A DNA stretch of 64,000 nucleotides from Phocaeicola barnesiae DSM 18169 = JCM 13652 (GTDB lineage: Bacteria > Bacteroidota > Bacteroidia > Bacteroidales > Bacteroidaceae). The notes beneath the pieces are model-generated. The model made no database searches, was not told the origin of the DNA, and saw nothing but the letters and a program-made list of their open reading frames with translations. The stretch spans positions 1-64,000 of the forward strand of contig NZ_KB894650.1 of the NCBI RefSeq assembly GCF_000374585.1, written 5' to 3'. The position numbers and the translations under genes were made by a program. Below are positions 61,678 to 64,000 of the stretch, piece by piece. Each line of letters opens with the position of its first letter. Within the stretch, counting starts at the first letter, position 1.

Positions 61678-62106
61678 TTATCCTTGTTCCTTGAGGGAAG
61701 CCAGGAAACAGGAAATCTTCTCCAGCATTTCCTGCAAATCATCCGTCTCGCTACACAAAGTCTCTACAGGACATTGCCCGGTCTGAGCCCGGTTCAGGAT
61801 ATAAGGTGCCTCGGTAACATAGGTCACCGGAATGCTTTCTCGCTCCAGAAGAGCTCTTGCCGGACGGCTGATTACGTCGGTATAGACCTCGGCCACCTTA
61901 CCCAGCGCCATCAATGCCGCGGCACCTTTCCCGATTACCTTGTCTGCCACCTGCGCATGGTTCAGAAAGTCCGGCTGGTTTTTCAGCAGGTCATACAGAT
62001 CGGCCACTCCCCTTTGGTAAAACACCCGTTCTTCGTTTCCGTTCCGGATAACACAAGCATAATTCCCGGTATGCAACCGTTCAATCATCTCCTCGGGAAC
62101 CATCAC
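61678..62106 (-). CDS. DUF1893 protein
   Basis: The product has 142 residues with no signal or membrane segment. The DUF1893 pattern is seen: CVIRNGNEERVFYQRGVADLYDLL near 18-41 (two adjoining blocks), then VADKVIGKGAAALM near 54. The fold resembles a cytidine-deaminase-like domain in family descriptions, but the function is unknown. It overlaps the aldo/keto reductase stop by four bases and ends the iron-sulfur unit. Confidence 0.85.
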   Translation of the reverse strand: MMVPEEMIERLHTGNYACVIRNGNEERVFYQRGVADLYDLLKNQPDFLNHAQVADKVIGKGAAALMALGKVAEVYTDVISRPARALLERESIPVTYVTEAPYILNRAQTGQCPVETLCSETDDLQEMLEKISCFLASLKEQG

Positions 62107-63482
62107 AAAGTACCTTGTTTCAGTTGTTCTACAAACGCGTCGATACGGTGCAGCTCTTTCGGAATGTCAATGCTTTGCGGACAATGCGGGTTACATGTTT
62201 CACAACCGATGCAATGACTGGCCTGACGCAATTTCGGCACACTCCGGTCATACCCTATCAGAAAAGCTCTGCGGGCTTCCCGGTAATTCGGGTCCTGCTG
62301 GCTTTTCGGCACATTCCCTTCGTTCACACACTTGTTATAGTGAATCAGGATAGCCGGTATATCGATTCCGTACGGACACGGCATGCAATACTTACAATCG
62401 TTGCAAGGCACGGTAGGATACTTCATCATCAGCTGAGCGGTTTCTTCCAAGAAATCCTTATCCTCCTCCGTCAACGGGACCAACGGAGAATAAGTACGCA
62501 GGTTATCCTGCAAATGCTCCATGTACGTCATTCCGCTCAGAACAGTCAATACATGGTCCGGAGAGCCGGCAAAGCGAAATGCCCACGAAGCCACACTATC
62601 TTTCGGCCGACGTTCCTTCAAACGGGCTACAATGTGATCGGGCACATTCGAAAGTCTTCCTCCCAGCAACGGCTCCATGATGATGGCCTTGATGTTGCGT
62701 TTCACCAGTTCGCCGTACAGATAATCCGCGTTCACGTTATTGCCCGAAGCATGATGCCAGTCCACGTAATTCAACTGGATCTGCACAAAGTCCCAGTGTA
62801 CCTGCTCGTGCATCCCCAAGACTTCATCAAACACTTCCTTCGTCCCGTGGAAAGAGAAGCCCAGATTCCGGATACGTCCGGCCTTGCGCTCCTCGATCAG
62901 GTAATCCAACATCCCGTTTTCGATATATCGCTTGCGGAACGTCTCGATACCTCCATTACCGATGGAATGCAGCAGGTAATAGTCGATGTAATCCACCTGC
63001 AGATCCTCGAACGACTGCTTGTACATCTTGATGGAATTCTCCCGGGTGAAATTACTGAAATTAGACAACTTGGTAGCCAGCTGGAACTTCTCGCGCGGAT
63101 GACGCTTCAGCGCGATACCGGTCGTCTTTTCCGACCATCCCTGTACATACACCGGAGATGTATCGAAATAAGTCACCCCGTGTGCAATGGCATAATCCAC
63201 CAATTCATTGACCGCATCCTGGTCGATGACATTTCCATCTCCGGCCGGCGAAGGCAATGTGGGCCAACGCATACAGCCATATCCCAGCAATGAAATCTTT
63301 TCTCCTTTATCCGATGTACGGTATGTCATCTTATCGGTAGGAACCGGAGCATTGGGATCAACCGCCGCACCGGTCGTCTGCTTCTTATCGTCACAACCGT
63401 AGAACAGACCTCCAACGGTAGCCGTACTGATTCCTACAATCTTCAGGAAATCCCGTCGGTTCATTCTTTTATTATCCTCCAT
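62103..63482 (-). CDS. Aldo/keto reductase with C-terminal iron-sulfur domain
   Basis: The product has 459 residues. The start carries a Tat-like motif (NRRDFLKIVG, residues 8-17) and a cysteine in LFYGCDD near 30 that could be a lipidation site. An aldo/keto reductase barrel covers about 50-330. A ferredoxin-like tail follows, with CNDCKYCMPCPYGIDIP near 361 and CIGCETCNPHCPQSIDIP near 428, enough for two [4Fe-4S] clusters. Flavin-free reductases with such tails are common in gut anaerobes; the substrate is unknown. It lies between a ferredoxin-type gene and DUF1893, which it overlaps by four bases. Confidence 0.88.
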   Translation of the reverse strand: MEDNKRMNRRDFLKIVGISTATVGGLFYGCDDKKQTTGAAVDPNAPVPTDKMTYRTSDKGEKISLLGYGCMRWPTLPSPAGDGNVIDQDAVNELVDYAIAHGVTYFDTSPVYVQGWSEKTTGIALKRHPREKFQLATKLSNFSNFTRENSIKMYKQSFEDLQVDYIDYYLLHSIGNGGIETFRKRYIENGMLDYLIEERKAGRIRNLGFSFHGTKEVFDEVLGMHEQVHWDFVQIQLNYVDWHHASGNNVNADYLYGELVKRNIKAIIMEPLLGGRLSNVPDHIVARLKERRPKDSVASWAFRFAGSPDHVLTVLSGMTYMEHLQDNLRTYSPLVPLTEEDKDFLEETAQLMMKYPTVPCNDCKYCMPCPYGIDIPAILIHYNKCVNEGNVPKSQQDPNYREARRAFLIGYDRSVPKLRQASHCIGCETCNPHCPQSIDIPKELHRIDAFVEQLKQGTL

Positions 63483-63511
63483 ATCAAAGTATTTTTAAGC
63501 CGTTCACGGCA

Positions 63512-64000
63512 TCAGATTAAACGTTGTCTTTCGTGTCCCTCTACATAAATGGCACTGAACGGACGGGCCGGACACAGATTCTCGCAAGCCCCGCAACCGA
63601 TACAGCGTTCCACGTTCACCGCCGGTATCTTCGGAGAATCCGGATCTCCTTCCACACTGGGCACCATCTGGATGGCTCCTGTAGGGCAATGCCGTTCACA
63701 ATTTCCGCAAGATACCTTATCCTTGACCGCTATACAATTGTCATACAGGAAAACGGCATGTCCGATCTGAGTAGAAGATTTATCGGCCAGGGAAGTCAAG
63801 TGGATAGCATCTGTAGGACAGACTTCCGCACACTTGGTACATTCCGGACGGCAATATCCCCGTTCGTACGACATCTCCGGCTGCATGAATTTCATCAGGT
63901 CCGTCGAGGGACGAAGCACCTGATTCGGACAAGCCGATACGCACAACTGGCAGGCGGTACAATGCTGGGCAAAATGCTTGGCACTCTGGGCTCCCGGCGG
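63512..64000 (-). CDS. 4Fe-4S ferredoxin-type protein, cut by window edge
   Basis: The last 162 residues are visible; the start lies beyond base 64000. Several cluster motifs appear in order: CTACQLCVSACP, CRPECTKCAEVCP, CGNCERHCP and CIGCGACENLCP, so at least four [4Fe-4S] clusters are possible in the visible part. A TTG inside the frame at 63946 is not a real start, because the frame stays open to the edge and begins with a complete cysteine motif. It is probably the electron carrier for the aldo/keto reductase 29 bases downstream. Confidence 0.88.
   Translation of the reverse strand, partial: PPGAQSAKHFAQHCTACQLCVSACPNQVLRPSTDLMKFMQPEMSYERGYCRPECTKCAEVCPTDAIHLTSLADKSSTQIGHAVFLYDNCIAVKDKVSCGNCERHCPTGAIQMVPSVEGDPDSPKIPAVNVERCIGCGACENLCPARPFSAIYVEGHERQRLI

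Noticed and set aside
62115-63293. A 392-codon plus-strand frame opposite the aldo/keto reductase
   Set aside because: It is fully antisense to a well-supported gene, with no domain and no promoter.

Overview
The window is a gene-dense, chromosomal-type segment of a gut Bacteroidales genome, most likely Bacteroides or Phocaeicola (inference). The support is: promoters of the Bacteroides kind (TTTG, about 20 bases, then TAnnTTTG) and no obvious Shine-Dalgarno sequences; a complete Bat aerotolerance operon; a serine-palmitoyltransferase-like enzyme; a sigma/anti-sigma/TonB-receptor cassette of Bacteroidetes type; HU-fold fusion proteins; and a secreted GH20 hexosaminidase. I saw no insertion sequence, phage, rRNA operon or CRISPR array. 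No gap without a gene exceeds about 330 bases.

Layout. 1-1.7 kb: tRNA-Arg(ACG), a universal stress protein and a small helix-turn-helix protein. 1.7-11.1 kb: a leftward operon running moxR, a DUF58 gene, a BatD-like membrane protein, batA, batB, batC, batD, batE and a PAP2 phosphatase. 11.2-16.0 kb: a membrane HU-LysM protein, HU, rimO and ftsY, then a small protein with ribosomal proteins L33 and L28. 16.1-19.3 kb: a CinA-C amidase, tsaD, map and an MgtC-family protein. 19.4-23.5 kb: a HAD phosphatase, the putative serine palmitoyltransferase divergent from a lipid kinase, and a tRNA methyltransferase. 23.7-28.5 kb: lon, tgt and an LptG-like permease. 28.7-35.5 kb: a cysteine-less thioredoxin-fold protein, serB with a DEAD-box helicase, a lipoprotein, then an HU/SPOR membrane protein, an FHA protein and cobU.

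35.6-40.9 kb holds a four-gene [FeFe]-hydrogenase unit: a group-B-like catalytic subunit followed by all three H-cluster maturases (hydE, hydG, hydF). 41.0-47.2 kb is envelope: a duplicated PagL-like deacylase, tRNA-Gly(CCC), a small barrel, and an ECF sigma/FecR/TonB-receptor cassette. 47.2-52.0 kb is a leftward late cobalamin operon (cbiA, cobQ, cobD, cbiB), to which the separate cobU at 35 kb belongs functionally. 52.1-56.8 kb encodes SbcCD. 56.9-58.0 kb is a divergent cupin/HxlR pair. 58.2-64 kb holds the GH20 hexosaminidase, an MBL-fold hydrolase, and a leftward iron-sulfur group (ferredoxin cut by the window edge, aldo/keto reductase, DUF1893).

The most unusual things I found are these. 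(1) Three intergenic arrays of 18-base imperfect palindromes at a strict 22-base period (about 9.94, 28.53 and 57.97 kb); two share a common unit. (2) Two membrane proteins joining a cytoplasmic HU-fold domain to a periplasmic peptidoglycan-binding domain (LysM or SPOR), which could link nucleoid and cell wall. (3) A tRNA-guanine transglycosylase lacking the usual zinc cysteines.
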